Of a stretch of 64,000 nucleotides of DNA, positions 24,786 to 35,994 are shown piece after piece (within the stretch, counting starts at the first letter, position 1; each line of letters begins with the position of its first letter). A model generated the notes under the pieces. That model was given only the letters and a program-made list of their open reading frames with translations, was not told the DNA's origin and made no database searches. A program made the position numbers and the translations under genes. Source of the DNA: Pseudofabraea citricarpa. Lineage: Eukaryota; Ascomycota; Leotiomycetes; Helotiales; Dermateaceae. The stretch spans positions 992,001-1,056,000 of the forward strand of contig JAPWGK010000016.1 of assembly GCA_029641185.1 (NCBI GenBank), written 5' to 3'.

Positions 24786-27783
24786 TTAAGCAGACTTCTC
24801 GTGTTGAGTAGAGACTCGGTTAAGCGAGACAACTATGGAACAGTCAGCAATTATATTCAAGGGTAGGGGATGCAGTGTCAGGAGACTTACCGAAGTCCTC
24901 AACCTTACGTTGCTTTGGATTCTGCTTTGGCGACTTTCCATGCATGATATTGTCGAAGCCGGAACTGTCCTGGAGGAGGTAGTAGACACCTCCCATAATG
25001 CAGAAAATACCAAACGAGAAGATCCAAACCCGGATAACTGCGACAATCGAAGTTCGCCCGTCGATAAAGAAGCCAAAGATTGCAAAAACGGTTGCGAGAG
25101 CATCGACAAACAGAATAGCGAGGATCAACTGCCAGGATGGCACCGATGACCAGAAGGGCCCATTGGCACGAGTGATGAAAATGAGCCAGTTCTCAGTAAG
25201 GGAGATCTCAAGGAAAATAATTGCGTCGATTTCACCCTTGTTTTGAGCGATACCATTGTTTTTTCCACGAGCGAGCAGTGTTGTCAACGCAATCCATGTA
25301 CCGGCGGCAAGGATACAACCAAGAAGTATAGACATACCCCAGAGCTTGGGCAGGTTCCATTTCACTGGGGTCTTGGAAAAGGGAGCCTTGTCGTAAGCGA
25401 TGGCTAACGTAGCGATGTCTGCGAAGATTGCAATGAAGACAACCAACTGAATATTGAGAGAGCGGTTGAGAATAGCGATCCAGAGACCAAGGAAGATTTC
25501 CAGATGGATGGAGAGAGCAATACGATAGACGACATACGCGTACATACGATGGAAAATTTGTCTGGACGTCTTAAGAGCATCAATGATAGCACCAAGACCA
25601 GGAGCCAAGAAAACGATATCGGCGGCAGAACGGGCAGCATCAGAGGCACCCTCTACAGCAATACCGGTATCAGCCTTCTTCAAAGATGGGGCATCGTTAA
25701 CACCATCACCAGTCATAGCGACAAGATAACCACGTTGCTGAAGAATCTCAACAACATTGTACTTGTGTTGTGGGAAGACTTCGGCGAATCCATCAGCAGC
25801 CTCGACGAAGTCGTAGACCTCCGAACCAGGCATATCTCCACCACCGCCAAGACCAAGGCGCTCAGCATTATAGACATTGGTTCCAAGACCGAGTTGACGA
25901 GAGGTCTCACGGGCAATTCCAACGGCATCACCAGTCAACATCTTGATGGAAAGGCCAAGAGTCTTAGCCTCGTTGATCGTGCGTGCGGTATCATGGCGAG
26001 GAGGGTCAGAGCAAGGCATGATACCAAGAATTTCCCAAGCACCCTCACCACGCTTACGAGCAACTCCAAGAGAACGGAATCCACGGCCAGCGAACTCGGC
26101 AACCTTAGCTTTGTATGCCTCGTCGATTTCTGCTGGGATTTTATGATCCTCCTCGACAGTCTTCAAGACAAAAAGTGGTGCACCTTTGACACAAATTATA
26201 CGCTCGCCTTGGGGTGACTCAACAACTGCCGTGACCTTTTTGGAGACGGGATCAAAAGGAGTGAACTCGAGAACCTTGTACTTGGCGAGAACGGACTTAG
26301 CGCGTGGATAGAATCGAAGGGACTTCAAGAATGCCTTGTCAATGGCGTCAATGCCCTTCTTCTTGCGCGAGGCTGCAAGACATGCAGTCAACATAAGATC
26401 ATCAGAGTCGACGCCTGGAACAGTGTAGGGGTCTGAGAGAGACAGTTTGTTCTTCGTCAATGTACCAGTCTTGTCAGAGCAGAGAATCTCAACACCAGCC
26501 AAAGACTCAATAGCTGACAGTTTCTGAACAATGGCTTGCTTCTTAGCGAGATAAGCCGCACCGACTGCCATTGTAGTTGTGACAACAGCCGGGAGACCAA
26601 CTGGAACACCAATAACAGTAATGGCCAAAGTGTACTCAAGCATCTTAACAATGGAGTTGGAACGATAGAATCCAGAGACCCAGACAACCAAGTTGGTAAA
26701 GATGACCAAGACCAAGAGAACCGTTCCGATGCCATTTAGAACTTCGGTGAAATGACCAGTACCAGCGGAAGCTTGATTGACAAGAGCTGCAGCGCGACCA
26801 ACGAAAGTGTTATCTCCAGTAGCAGTGATGACCATAAAAGCCTCACCACGCTTGACCCCGGAAGAGGCGTAACATGTATCGCCACTGTGCTTGTCGACGG
26901 CTAGAGACTCGCCAGTGATGGCAGATTGATCGACTTGGAGGAAAGCGTCTTGTGTAACAATACGGCCGTCTGCGGGAATGATAGTGCCCTATTCTTGATT
27001 AGTTTCTTTAAGGCAGCATAAGAGACTTCGAAACTAACCTCCTCAACCTGAAGGATATCTCCAGGAACAACTTCAGGGGCTTCAATTTCAACCAGGGAAC
27101 CGTTGCGGATAACAATTGCCTTGAGAGCGAGAGTCTTCTTCAACTCCTCGACAATGGAGCCAGCTTGATACTCTTGGACAAAGCCGACAAAGGCATTAAG
27201 TAAGAGGAGACCACAGATAACACCGAAATCGACCCAGTCTCGAAGACCTGCAGCTAGAATAGCAGCAGCCTATAAAGTATATCAGTAAATGTTGCCCATA
27301 AGAGAGCAAGAAAATGAGTCTGCATTATCTTGCGAATGCTAGGAACAACTGTAGGAACATGTGAACGCATACCTCCATGACAAATTGAATAGGGCCAACG
27401 AAGTACATGAGGACCTTGAGGAGCATGTTTTCCTTCTGCTCTTTCATCTGGTTCATGCCGTACTTCTTGCGACGAGTATGAACCTCATCATCAGTAAGAC
27501 CGCGACGAATATCGGTCTGGAGGAGATCCTCTGGAACAGTGCGGCCAGTGCCAGGATTGGTAGTTTCCTCCTCCACTTCCTCTTCAGCGTGGCCATCTTC
27601 AGACTCGAGTTCATCGATCAGAGCATCCATGTCCTCGTCTTCCTCTTCGTCATCTTGTGGCTTCTTGGAGGATGGACCATCGAAATTATTGAACGTGGAC
27701 TTTTCATTGAAGTTACCAGCCTCGAGGTCGGTGTTGAAATCGGTAGCAGCGGATTGCTGGATGGCATCCTTGCTGTCGGACAT
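24786..27783 (-). CDS. pma1: Plasma-membrane H+-ATPase (P-type, PMA1)
   Basis: Pumps protons out of the cell and sets the plasma-membrane potential that drives nutrient uptake. Exons 27783-27373, 27269-27039, 26988-24891 and 24832-24786 give 928 residues, typical for fungal Pma1. The N-terminus is acidic ([10 protein letters not shown]). Motifs: TGES in [10 protein letters not shown] (actuator), the phosphorylated Asp at about residue 387 in [16 protein letters not shown] nucleotide-binding, and [12 protein letters not shown] hinge. About ten membrane segments are present (for example [17 protein letters not shown]). The spliced end reads [14 protein letters not shown], the regulatory R-domain tail with phosphorylatable Ser/Thr. 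Codon use is strongly C-ending and regular, as in highly expressed genes. The first 2 kb upstream are gene-free. Confidence 0.97.
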
Positions 27784-29945
27784 CGCGACGAGGGGGTTGA
27801 GCTGTGCTCAGAAGTGCGGATACAGTAGGATTGGATATTTGAGGGTCGAGATAATAGGGTACAGGGTGGGTAGGTAAATGAGGGGGCGGATTGTATGTGG
27901 TGGTAGTAGAATAGGGATTCTGGAGAGGGAAGAGAAGATGGGAGGAAAGTACAGAGGTTTTGTGCTCAAGAAGAATTCGGCCTAAGAAGGCGCGTAGGGA
28001 GAATTTTTCAAAGTCTGTCACTAAGGACAAAGGGTCAACCACCGAAGCTCGTGATACGGTGCTCTAACTTGCATCTAGTCGCTTCCTCGTTTGTCGCTTC
28101 CTAACTTTCTCTAGTAGACCATGGTACCTTGAAGGCACTATTTTGATTAAGATCTTGCCAGCTTATGCCTCGAACCAGTAATGCAAATTAAGGAGACACT
28201 GCCAAAGAATTTCACTTAATCTGTTACAGCAATGACTGTACAATCTACATACATAGAAGTTTCCAATTTCTGCTAACTGGTGCTTGGTGCTTGGTGTAAG
28301 CATTTTTGCCTCTTTCATCACTTGTATGCAGAAGAACATCCCATATTCTAGCCTAAGGAACGTCAAAGACTAGGTAGTGCGATCCAGAAACCTTAAACTT
28401 ATGTTCCTCTAAGATCTTAGTCTTAGCTAAAGTAGATGGAGCGAAGCACCACTAAGCGTGAGATATTTTCCTCGGCTTCTAGAAATACATCGAACCCATT
28501 ACAGATTATTTTGAGTCCTTCAGTGACTTTGTCTCTTCTCTTCAAAAATGAATATCCACAAGAAAATCCCCATCGTTACAAAAATATCCTTTTTCTCCTT
28601 TCTCTCAGTTGCGCAGATCAAATTTCTTGTACCAAGAATCGCGCCAAGGCAGCGAACCACCCGCCCAACTTAAAAGTCAAGTAGTTCTAAAATAGCGGCA
28701 CCACTTGTGGTGAGATAGTGAATAGTATAGGAAACCATCGCATTAGCTCAGCGGGTTGGACCGCTCGCCGCTTGGCATAACTGCATCGATTCAGTATGGT
28801 TCTTCTTCGCCAAATGCAATATAATCAATCCCTCCCGTAGAATACACCGACCAAGCCAATAATATAGATATGCTATCTTGCAAATATTCATACTGGTACG
28901 TCACTAACCATACCAGCCACCCTGACTACTACACTATCAGACTAGTACAAGCTGATCAAGAGCAAACCACTCTCGAAAAGCAAGGGCTCACCAAGGAAGA
29001 CCTCTAGACGCCTTCCAGAACAAAAGGAATAGAGACGCCTGTCATTCTAAAGCAGGCCATAGTAACCTTGACGGCCAAACCACAAACACTAGGTAGTCTA
29101 CCCTCCATCTCGAAACTCTGGCTTTGCTTTTTGGTACAACCACTCGACACTAATCGAGTAGATTTGAACCAGAGAACCCTACAAATCTATCCTACGTGCC
29201 CTCTGGTACTCACCCGACAGGGTTTCCCTCCCTTGCAGCTCAGGAATAACCCACACCATGATACTGTCTTTGTTAGGATACCTGTCTACAAGTGCTTCAT
29301 ACAGCACAACGATTAAAAAGTACAAAAGCTACACCCACACAAAAGTCTTTGGAATCCCAAGAAGAAAAACCATGCAGCCTTTCAAATCAGGTCGACAAAT
29401 GCTTCTTAGAAAAGCGGACAGCTTCCCCTTTCCCCACTGCTGGCTTGTCTAACTACAATCAGAGTACAATGTGCGGTGCCTAATGACCCGAACCAAATCC
29501 GCGGCAGCACATGACAGTAAGATTGCCAACTCTGCATTTCCGCAGCCAACTTTATTTTCCATGAACTCTGCGGAACAAACAGGAATACCCAAACTCCGAC
29601 TAGGAGAAGAAATTGTCCATGAAGCGCTGCGGAAAGCATGGCATCAATAGACGGGCCGCTCTTCGGACCGACAACGCACTCATGTTTAAATGACGGGATA
29701 CATCCCGTCTCTATGGAACTCTGCCCGCTTCACATTTCGACTTGAATGATGGCGGCACATGGGTGACAGAACGCTCGTGGAATTAAAAAAATCTAACACT
29801 GAAAACAGGTACATTAAGAGAAAATGCAGTTCTCTTCTAAGCAGCACCTAAAGATCTATCTGCGGATGCAACTCGATACAACGAACCCTAATCATGCTCT
29901 ATTGTCATATCGTAACCCGGTCCAACCAAAAAAAAAATAACGCCT
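27784..29945. other. Intergenic region upstream of PMA1
   Basis: 2.2 kb between PMA1 (its promoter and leader on the left side) and the 3' end of the carrier gene. Composition is AT-richer than genes. A weak tRNA-like fragment at 28737-28800 is discussed under rejected items. No gene seen. Confidence 0.45.
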
Positions 29946-31055
29946 TTAATGCTTAGCGGTGACCTTGTCACCGGTCAAGGTCTCCACATATGCCTTTGCC
30001 CTATTATCGCATTTGAATTAGAATGTCTCCCCATCACGCGGGGAAGGATTCAACTTACATATCACCAAATGCGACCATGCAGATGGTTTGCCAAACGCCC
30101 AAACCAATTCGGGGTGCGACACCACGGTACAGACCCTTCAATCCGTTGTTTTGGTAAATGTATCTGGCTGTGTTTCCGACAGTCATCTTAGCAGGTCTGT
30201 TGGGGTCAACAGTCTTGCTCTGCATCTCTACACGGATGACCTCAATAGGCTGGTTCCAAGCACTGAGACCACCACCGAGACCAGAAGCAAGAATCTTCTC
30301 CCATGGGCTCAATTGTCCGCCCTCGGCCTTTCCGGTGACATTTCTGATACCTTGCTCAGCCAATCTGCTCAGACCAAATCGAGATCCCCAATTGGTCATC
30401 TGTCGGATGGCCACAGCGTTGACACCCTTGTTAATTCCCTTGATACCTTCCTTGCGGTAGATATCCATGAATGTCGCAAATGTGCCAGGTGGCTTCACGC
30501 CAGAAGCTGAAAGCTTGGACTTAGTGATTTCCACAGTCTTCATACATGTGCAGAAACCCATAGTAGCATAGGCTTGAGCAACACCACCAAGGATACCTCC
30601 TGAGATTCCAGCGGTAAAGTCGGAAGCACCGAAAGTACGTGCGTAGTATTCACCCTCAGAGGCGACGAAAAGGAGGACGGCGCCCTTGGTCGAAGCTTCA
30701 ATCCAGGCCCAAGGAATGAGACCTTGGTAGACTGTAGAAAACCATTTATTAGCATCTGTATATGTAATCTGCGCAGATGGAGCGAAATCGGGCTTTGCTT
30801 ACATCCCAAGAAACCACCTCTACCCCAGATACGAGTTAAAGCTGAAGCAAACGAGTCTCCTCGGTTTGCAGCCATGGTCGTCTTGATAACTTCTAGGGGC
30901 TGTCCCAGAGTTGTAACTAAGACATGTCAATTTGGGTCTCTATTTGATGCTTTTGCGGTTTTCAAGTCACCTTCGAACATGTTGAGGCCAGCTCCAAGCA
31001 GCAGATTGCTGAACTTGACCGGCTTCTTCTCTGGAACGACTTGAGCGGCGGACAT
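29946..31055 (-). CDS. yhm2: Mitochondrial citrate/oxoglutarate carrier (Yhm2 type)
   Basis: Inner-membrane carrier that exchanges citrate for oxoglutarate, supplying cytosolic citrate and NADPH via a shuttle. Exons 31055-30971, 30916-30803, 30731-30059 and 30000-29946 give 308 residues. From memory the sequence tracks yeast Yhm2 nearly throughout: EKKPVKFSNLLL, VTTLGQPLEVIKTTMAANR, YQGLIPWAWIEASTKGAVLL, MGFCTCMKTVEITK, GINKGVNAVAIRQMTNWGSRFG, GLSAWNQPIEVIRVEMQSK, and a GDKVTAKH end. Three carrier repeats are visible but with altered PX[DE]XX[RK] signatures (QPLEVIK, TCMKTVEITK, QPIEVIR). The start at 31055 (MSAAQVVPEKKP) is preferred over an upstream in-frame ATG at 31196. A CCAAT box lies about 440 bp upstream. 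Confidence 0.96.
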
Positions 31056-31494
31056 CGTTGGATGATTCTGTGTGTAAGGGCCCTGACCAAGGGATAAAGA
31101 TTGCTTCTTCGCTGGATGGAGTTCGGAAATGGTTGCGGAGGAGTAGTTGTTGAAGGTCGGAGGGAGTCCGAAGACTGGGAAGCTGGGACGCAGCACCCTG
31201 GGGAAAGCTAAGATCCTCTCGGCAAGAGTTACGACCGCGGGTAAGCTCAGCTTTTGGGATTGCGATGCGAAAGCGAATGGAAGACGATAACAACCCGGGT
31301 GGCACCAAAATCAGCTCAAAAAACAGCCGCAATTATCTACAGGGTGAAGAGGAGTGGTCAGCGATGTTGGAGATGGAGAACCTGGGGATTTTGCGACTCT
31401 TAATTCAAAAGCAGGTCGGGGAATGTCTCTGGCGGCAGCTGCACGGGACCCTCCAGATCTCAGGAAGCGGCCCTCCCTTTCTCCTCCGCCGCAG

Positions 31495-31499
31495 CCAAT
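31495..31499 (+). promoter_or_regulatory. CCAAT box upstream of the carrier gene
   Basis: CCAAT followed by CA, the shape favoured by HAP complexes, ~440 bp upstream of the Yhm2-type start. A CACGTG lies 80 bp further out. Function inferred. Confidence 0.35.
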
Positions 31500-32442
31500 C
31501 AGAGGCTTGTTGACTTCGCTTATGGTGTTTTTGCAGCGGATGAGTCCGTTGGGGACTCAACCAAGAAACCTGTGGGATCACGTGTGGGAAAGGGGGTACA
31601 ACTCTCACTCTCTCGCTTCTCTTCTCTTGTGCTCTTCTCCTCTCGAATTGATCTGCAAGGAGTGCTGTGCAGTCATTTCAGTGTCTATATCATTATACCT
31701 TCGGCTGCTAGCAATTTTGGTACACGCATGTCTGAGCTGAGGCGAGACCAGATCGTGAAGCAAAAGGCAAAAGGCTGAGCAGAGTTCGATGGAAACAAGA
31801 CAGTTGTGACAGGTTGCATGGCAAGTCGAGACTGATCTGGCAAAAGAAACATGACTGCATCTAAAAGCAAAAACCTTGGCCTGTCGGGTGACATGCAGAT
31901 GTCACTTTGTGATTAGAAAGTTTAGATACACAGACGGGGTCTGTGGTTCTTTGACACAATGCGATCTGTGCTACATCTAAATCTGTTCGTCGACCTAGTC
32001 ATTGATTCGTATCGAAGAATGGGCGGGATCGAGTATGGATTTAAAGCACCGTCAAAACAGTGTCTGAAATAGAATATCACTGAATCATGGGCCAAATATC
32101 CCAAGGGGAATAATCCATGTGCGAGAAAGGATCGAATAGGCATGTTAGATTAAAGGATTTTATTTCTAACTCAATGACTGGTAACTAGCAAGTCATTTTT
32201 AGCTCTTCCAGTCCTTTCGGTGTACCTAAAGCTTCAAAGTCACTGCACGCTTTTGATTGCTCTAATATTTGAAGCACATTGCTACTTTTGAATACTCTAT
32301 CTTTTACTATTCTCCAGCTGCATGGGATTCTACAGTAGTACTTTAAAATATTCTGATGCTTTCATGTGATATCATACTAGTAACCAGGCATGGTGTGAGA
32401 GGAATGGTTGGCTACTTTATGTTCTTTTGCAACTTTTAGTGT

Positions 32443-32780
32443 TATTATCTTTATATACCTTTAAGTAACTAAATATCTTTAAGTAACTAAATATCTTAAG
32501 TAACTAAATATCTTTAAGTAATTATATACCTTTAAGTAACTAAATATCTTTAAGTAATTATATATCTTTAAGTAACTGAATATCTTTAAGTAACGATATA
32601 CCTTTAAGTAATTATATATTTTTAAGTAACTGAATATCTTTAAGTAACTAAATATCTTTAAGTAACTAAATATCTTTAGGTAACTAAATATCTTTAAGTA
32701 ACTTAATATCTTTAAGTAACTAAATATCTTTAGGTAACTAAATATCTTTAGGTAACTAAATATCTTCAAGTAAATATCCC
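32443..32780. repeat. 18-bp AT-rich tandem repeat array
   Basis: About 18 imperfect copies of an 18-bp unit, consensus TTTAAGTAACTAAATATC. Variants have ATTATATACC or GATATACC in the second half. One unit near 32494 is 17 bp (ATCTTAAG, one T fewer). On the minus strand the unit encodes the hexapeptide KIFSYL, since 18 is a multiple of three. Confidence 0.9.
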
Positions 32781-33044
32781 CTTCGGTAATTATATACCAT
32801 TTAGTAATATTTGTATTATAGTAAGCAAAAGTATACTTTGAAGTAATTATAAACCGGCTGGTAAATTTCATTTAATAATTATTATGTGCTTTTGGGGAAT
32901 AGTCGGTGGTTAGATAAGTGAGTTTGTTCAATCTTCTACAACCACGCATATACACTAAGTGATACAGTTGGCTGAATTCGACTTCTATTCATACATACAG
33001 TCTACCGCCTAAGAACCCAACTACCCGTAAGCGCTAATGGCTGC

Positions 33045-34778
33045 TCAAAATTTGCAACCAACAATCTCAGCCCACTTCTCTGTAGAAAATGACTTGGGTC
33101 TCTCGATTGGTGCGCCAACAGCTCGGTCGATAATAAGTTGTGGAAGTACACCGATGGCACGGGACACACCAAAGAGGACAGTGTAGTAATTTGCCTCAGT
33201 CAAACCGTAATACTGTAGGAGAACACCTGAATGGGCGTCCACATTTGGATACGGGTTCTTGGTCTTGCCGTGCTCAGTGAGAACACCGGGTGCGATCTTG
33301 TAGACTTGGCTGACCAGTTTGAACTGTTATATGTTAGCTTTGAAGTCATCACGGAGATATCACGTGGTGATTATATCATGTGATTGTGTCATGTGATCAC
33401 ATACCATTGGGTCATCTGGGAGATGGGACTAAAAACAAGGTTGTTAGTTAAGCGTTTCGAGCGGGTATTAGCGGCACACTTACCTCAGCGAATGTACGTT
33501 GAGCAATGTAGCGAGGATCAGTCTTGCGAAGAACAGCGTGTCCATAACCGGGAACGACTTGTCCAGCCTTGAGGGTAGACCAGAGGTAATCGGTAATAGC
33601 CTTGTCGCTAAGGTCGTTGCCAACAGCAGCCTTCATCTTGGTGAGCCAGTTGAGAACTTCCTGGTTAGCGAGACCGTGAAGAGGACCGGCAAGACCGTTA
33701 AGACCAGCAGCAAGCGAGAGCATAGGGGAGCTGAGAGCACTGCCAACCAAGTGAGTGGTGTGTGCGCTGACGTTTCCACCTTCGTGATCGGTGTGGATTG
33801 TCAAGTACAGTCTCATCAGCTCAACGAAATCCTTGTTCTCTCCGAAACCAAGCTGGTTGGCGAAGTTGAAGGAGTAATCCTTATCCTTCTCAACAGGAGC
33901 GACCTTACCGCCCTTGAAAACGTTCTGGTAGATTCTGGCAGCAATAGTTGGGAGCTTGGCGATCAAGTCCATAGAGTCCTCGAAAGTGTGTCCCCAGTAC
34001 TCGGTCTTCTTCATTCCCTTGGCATAAGCCTTTGCGAAAGCAGATTCGTGCTCGAGAGCAGTGACAGCCAGGGAGAATTGTGCCATTGGGTGGAGATCGC
34101 TTGGGCATCGGTCAATGAGTTCCTCGACAAACTTTGGTACAGAGGCGCGAGCGGCCCAGTCGGCAGAGAGGTCGCGAACTTGCTGCTCGCTGGGAACCTC
34201 ACCGGTGAGGAGCAGCCAGAAAAGACCTAGATAATATGGTCAGTCTATGAATTCCAGTCGCATTTCTTCATATCGTACCTTCTGGAAGCGGCTCCTTTCC
34301 ACCGGGGGCCTTTGGCAGAAGCTCCTGGCATTCTGGAATTGTCTTTCCGCGGAAACGGATACCCTCCTCAGCATCAAGAACTGAACCTTCCCAGACCAGC
34401 GACTTGATACCACGAGCTCCGCCGTAGACCTGGTCGAGAGTGACCTCGCCAATGACCTTGGAACCGAAATCTCTGCGCCGATGTCAATTCCGATGCCGAT
34501 AAAGGATGGGGGAGGAAGTTGAGCTGGCTTACTTGCGCAATTTCTTGATCTGCTCAATCTTTTCTGGTAGTTGCTCGGCGAATCGCTCTTTTAATGTCTG
34601 GTAAATTTTTCAATTAGATGAGTTCGGGTTGAAGCGGCCGATGGAGGAGGTTGGAATATACCTGGGTCTTGGAGGAATAGCATCGCAGGCCAGTGAAAGC
34701 TGCGGTTCTCGCATTGAAGCTGGATGCTGTGAGGGATGATCTGAGGGCCGACGAGCCGAGACGGAGTGAGGATGCCAT
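33045..34778 (-). CDS. cit1: Mitochondrial citrate synthase
   Basis: Condenses oxaloacetate and acetyl-CoA at the entry of the TCA cycle. Six exons (34778-34662, 34597-34533, 34472-34279, 34226-33484, 33428-33405, 33323-33045) encode 473 residues. Residues 1-36 form an Arg/Ser/Ala-rich mitochondrial presequence ending near GLRCYSS. Then [32 protein letters not shown] and catalytic regions [21 protein letters not shown] and [15 protein letters not shown] with the active-site His and Arg. Exon 5 is a 24-bp microexon coding SHLPDDPM. The end is GCKF with no PTS1, so a mitochondrial and not peroxisomal form. The intron between exons 5 and 6 is packed with TCAYGTGRT words. Same strand and 2 kb from the citrate carrier. 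Confidence 0.97.
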
Positions 34779-35994
34779 TGCGAATGTGGGATGGAAGTTG
34801 TAGAGGAAGAAGAGGATGGACGGGTTACGAAAGTAGAGAGCTGGTTGGAGCTTTGAGAAGCGAAGGCGAAGACGAGGAAAATTAAAGGCCCGTCCGTCCT
34901 CGGAGAAACCGATGGGGCCGGCACTCTCACTCACTCACTCAACAACCACCAGAACCAGAATTACATCACCCACGGGAGCGTTGGGCGGGCTTACTACTCT
35001 ACCTTCGTAGGTACCGTATTTGGGGTAATTTATGGGCAGGGCTTGGGCGACTTCTTCGAGTTATCGTGAACTGTCTTGAAATATCTGTCTTTGTCCCTCG
35101 CATTCCCTATATCTCCCTCATTTCATTTTCCAGTTACCCGCCGTGAGCTCCATAATTGCACAACCTCGGTGTGAACGCACGCACGCACGCACGCACGCAC
35201 AAGGAAATCTTGCGGAAGAGCATGCCGGCCGTGGAAGTTCGCTGAGCCCGCCATGTCCCACTCCGCAGCCAACATTTTTTTTTTTTTTACCTTGCTGGCT
35301 GGTGTTCCGTGCTGTGCTGTCCCTTGGTAAGTTGGTTCGTTCCGTACGCCGTAGACGATCCCTCGCCCCGGTGATCCCTCGCATCATAGCTCCTTCTGGT
35401 CACATGACTGACGAAGTTGTCTTTGTCTTGCGTGTCTCCCACGTGACATCCACACGTGCCTGGCCTGGTTACATAAGCACGGCCGGCTTGAATCATCTCT
35501 ATTCACCTCACCTCACTTCTTTGACAGCCAGCGCAGTTGCTCCTGCAGCATCAGAGTTCACCTCTCCCTCCATCTCATCCAGACTGACCTTTGTGATTGA
35601 TAACTATTTCTGCCAGTAGAAGACGCTGCTGCTAGCACCACGTACTGTCTCTGCGGTGTGGAGTGGAAACCCCCTCCAGAGCTCGAGATCATTCTGTGAC
35701 CGGTCGCAAAAAACCCCGTCACGGATTTTCAGTTCAGCTTCAGCTTCATCGTACTCCAATACTTCTCACTTCACCCCCCGCCTTCTTATCGTAAACAGTA
35801 CCGTATTCGGGAAAAGAGTTAATACGCGAGGCATAAATCATTGTAGTTCGGTCTACCTCTACACAGTCTCTTCTACTTTGTATCTCACATACCGTGGTCG
35901 TATTGATTAAACTGAAGCTGCTCTGCTGGTCGCGTCCTTTCTTCCCTTCTTTTCTTCCCTGCGCGGAGCATCAACTCCATCATCACACCATACC
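34779..35994. other. Divergent promoter region, citrate synthase and Seb1-like
   Basis: 1.2 kb with a (CGCA)n run at 35176-35200, a 14-T tract at 35275-35288 and CCCACGTGAC at 35438-35447. No gene seen. Confidence 0.5.
35176..35200. repeat. (CGCA)n microsatellite
   Basis: Six perfect CGCA units. Confidence 0.85.

Larger units (their letters stand above)
31056..33044. other. Intergenic region with AT-rich 18-bp repeat array
   Basis: Holds the carrier promoter (CCAAT at 31495-31499, CACGTG at 31579-31584), then gene-free DNA and the 18-bp repeat array described separately, ahead of the citrate synthase 3' end. Confidence 0.5.

Noticed and set aside
28737..28800. tRNA-like stretch (TAGCTCAGCGGG..., then CATCGATTC)
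   Set aside because: It has a B-box-like and D-arm-like word, but the D-stem and acceptor do not pair, and the T-arm only pairs 4 bp. tRNAscan would settle it.
28900..29400. Possible transposon remnant
   Set aside because: Short protein-like strings, but no inverted repeats, transposase motif or target duplication could be shown.
32479..32871. Minus-strand 130-residue KIFSYL repeat frame as a gene
   Set aside because: It follows from an 18-bp unit that is a multiple of three; no sign of selection beyond the repeat. Kept as a finding only.
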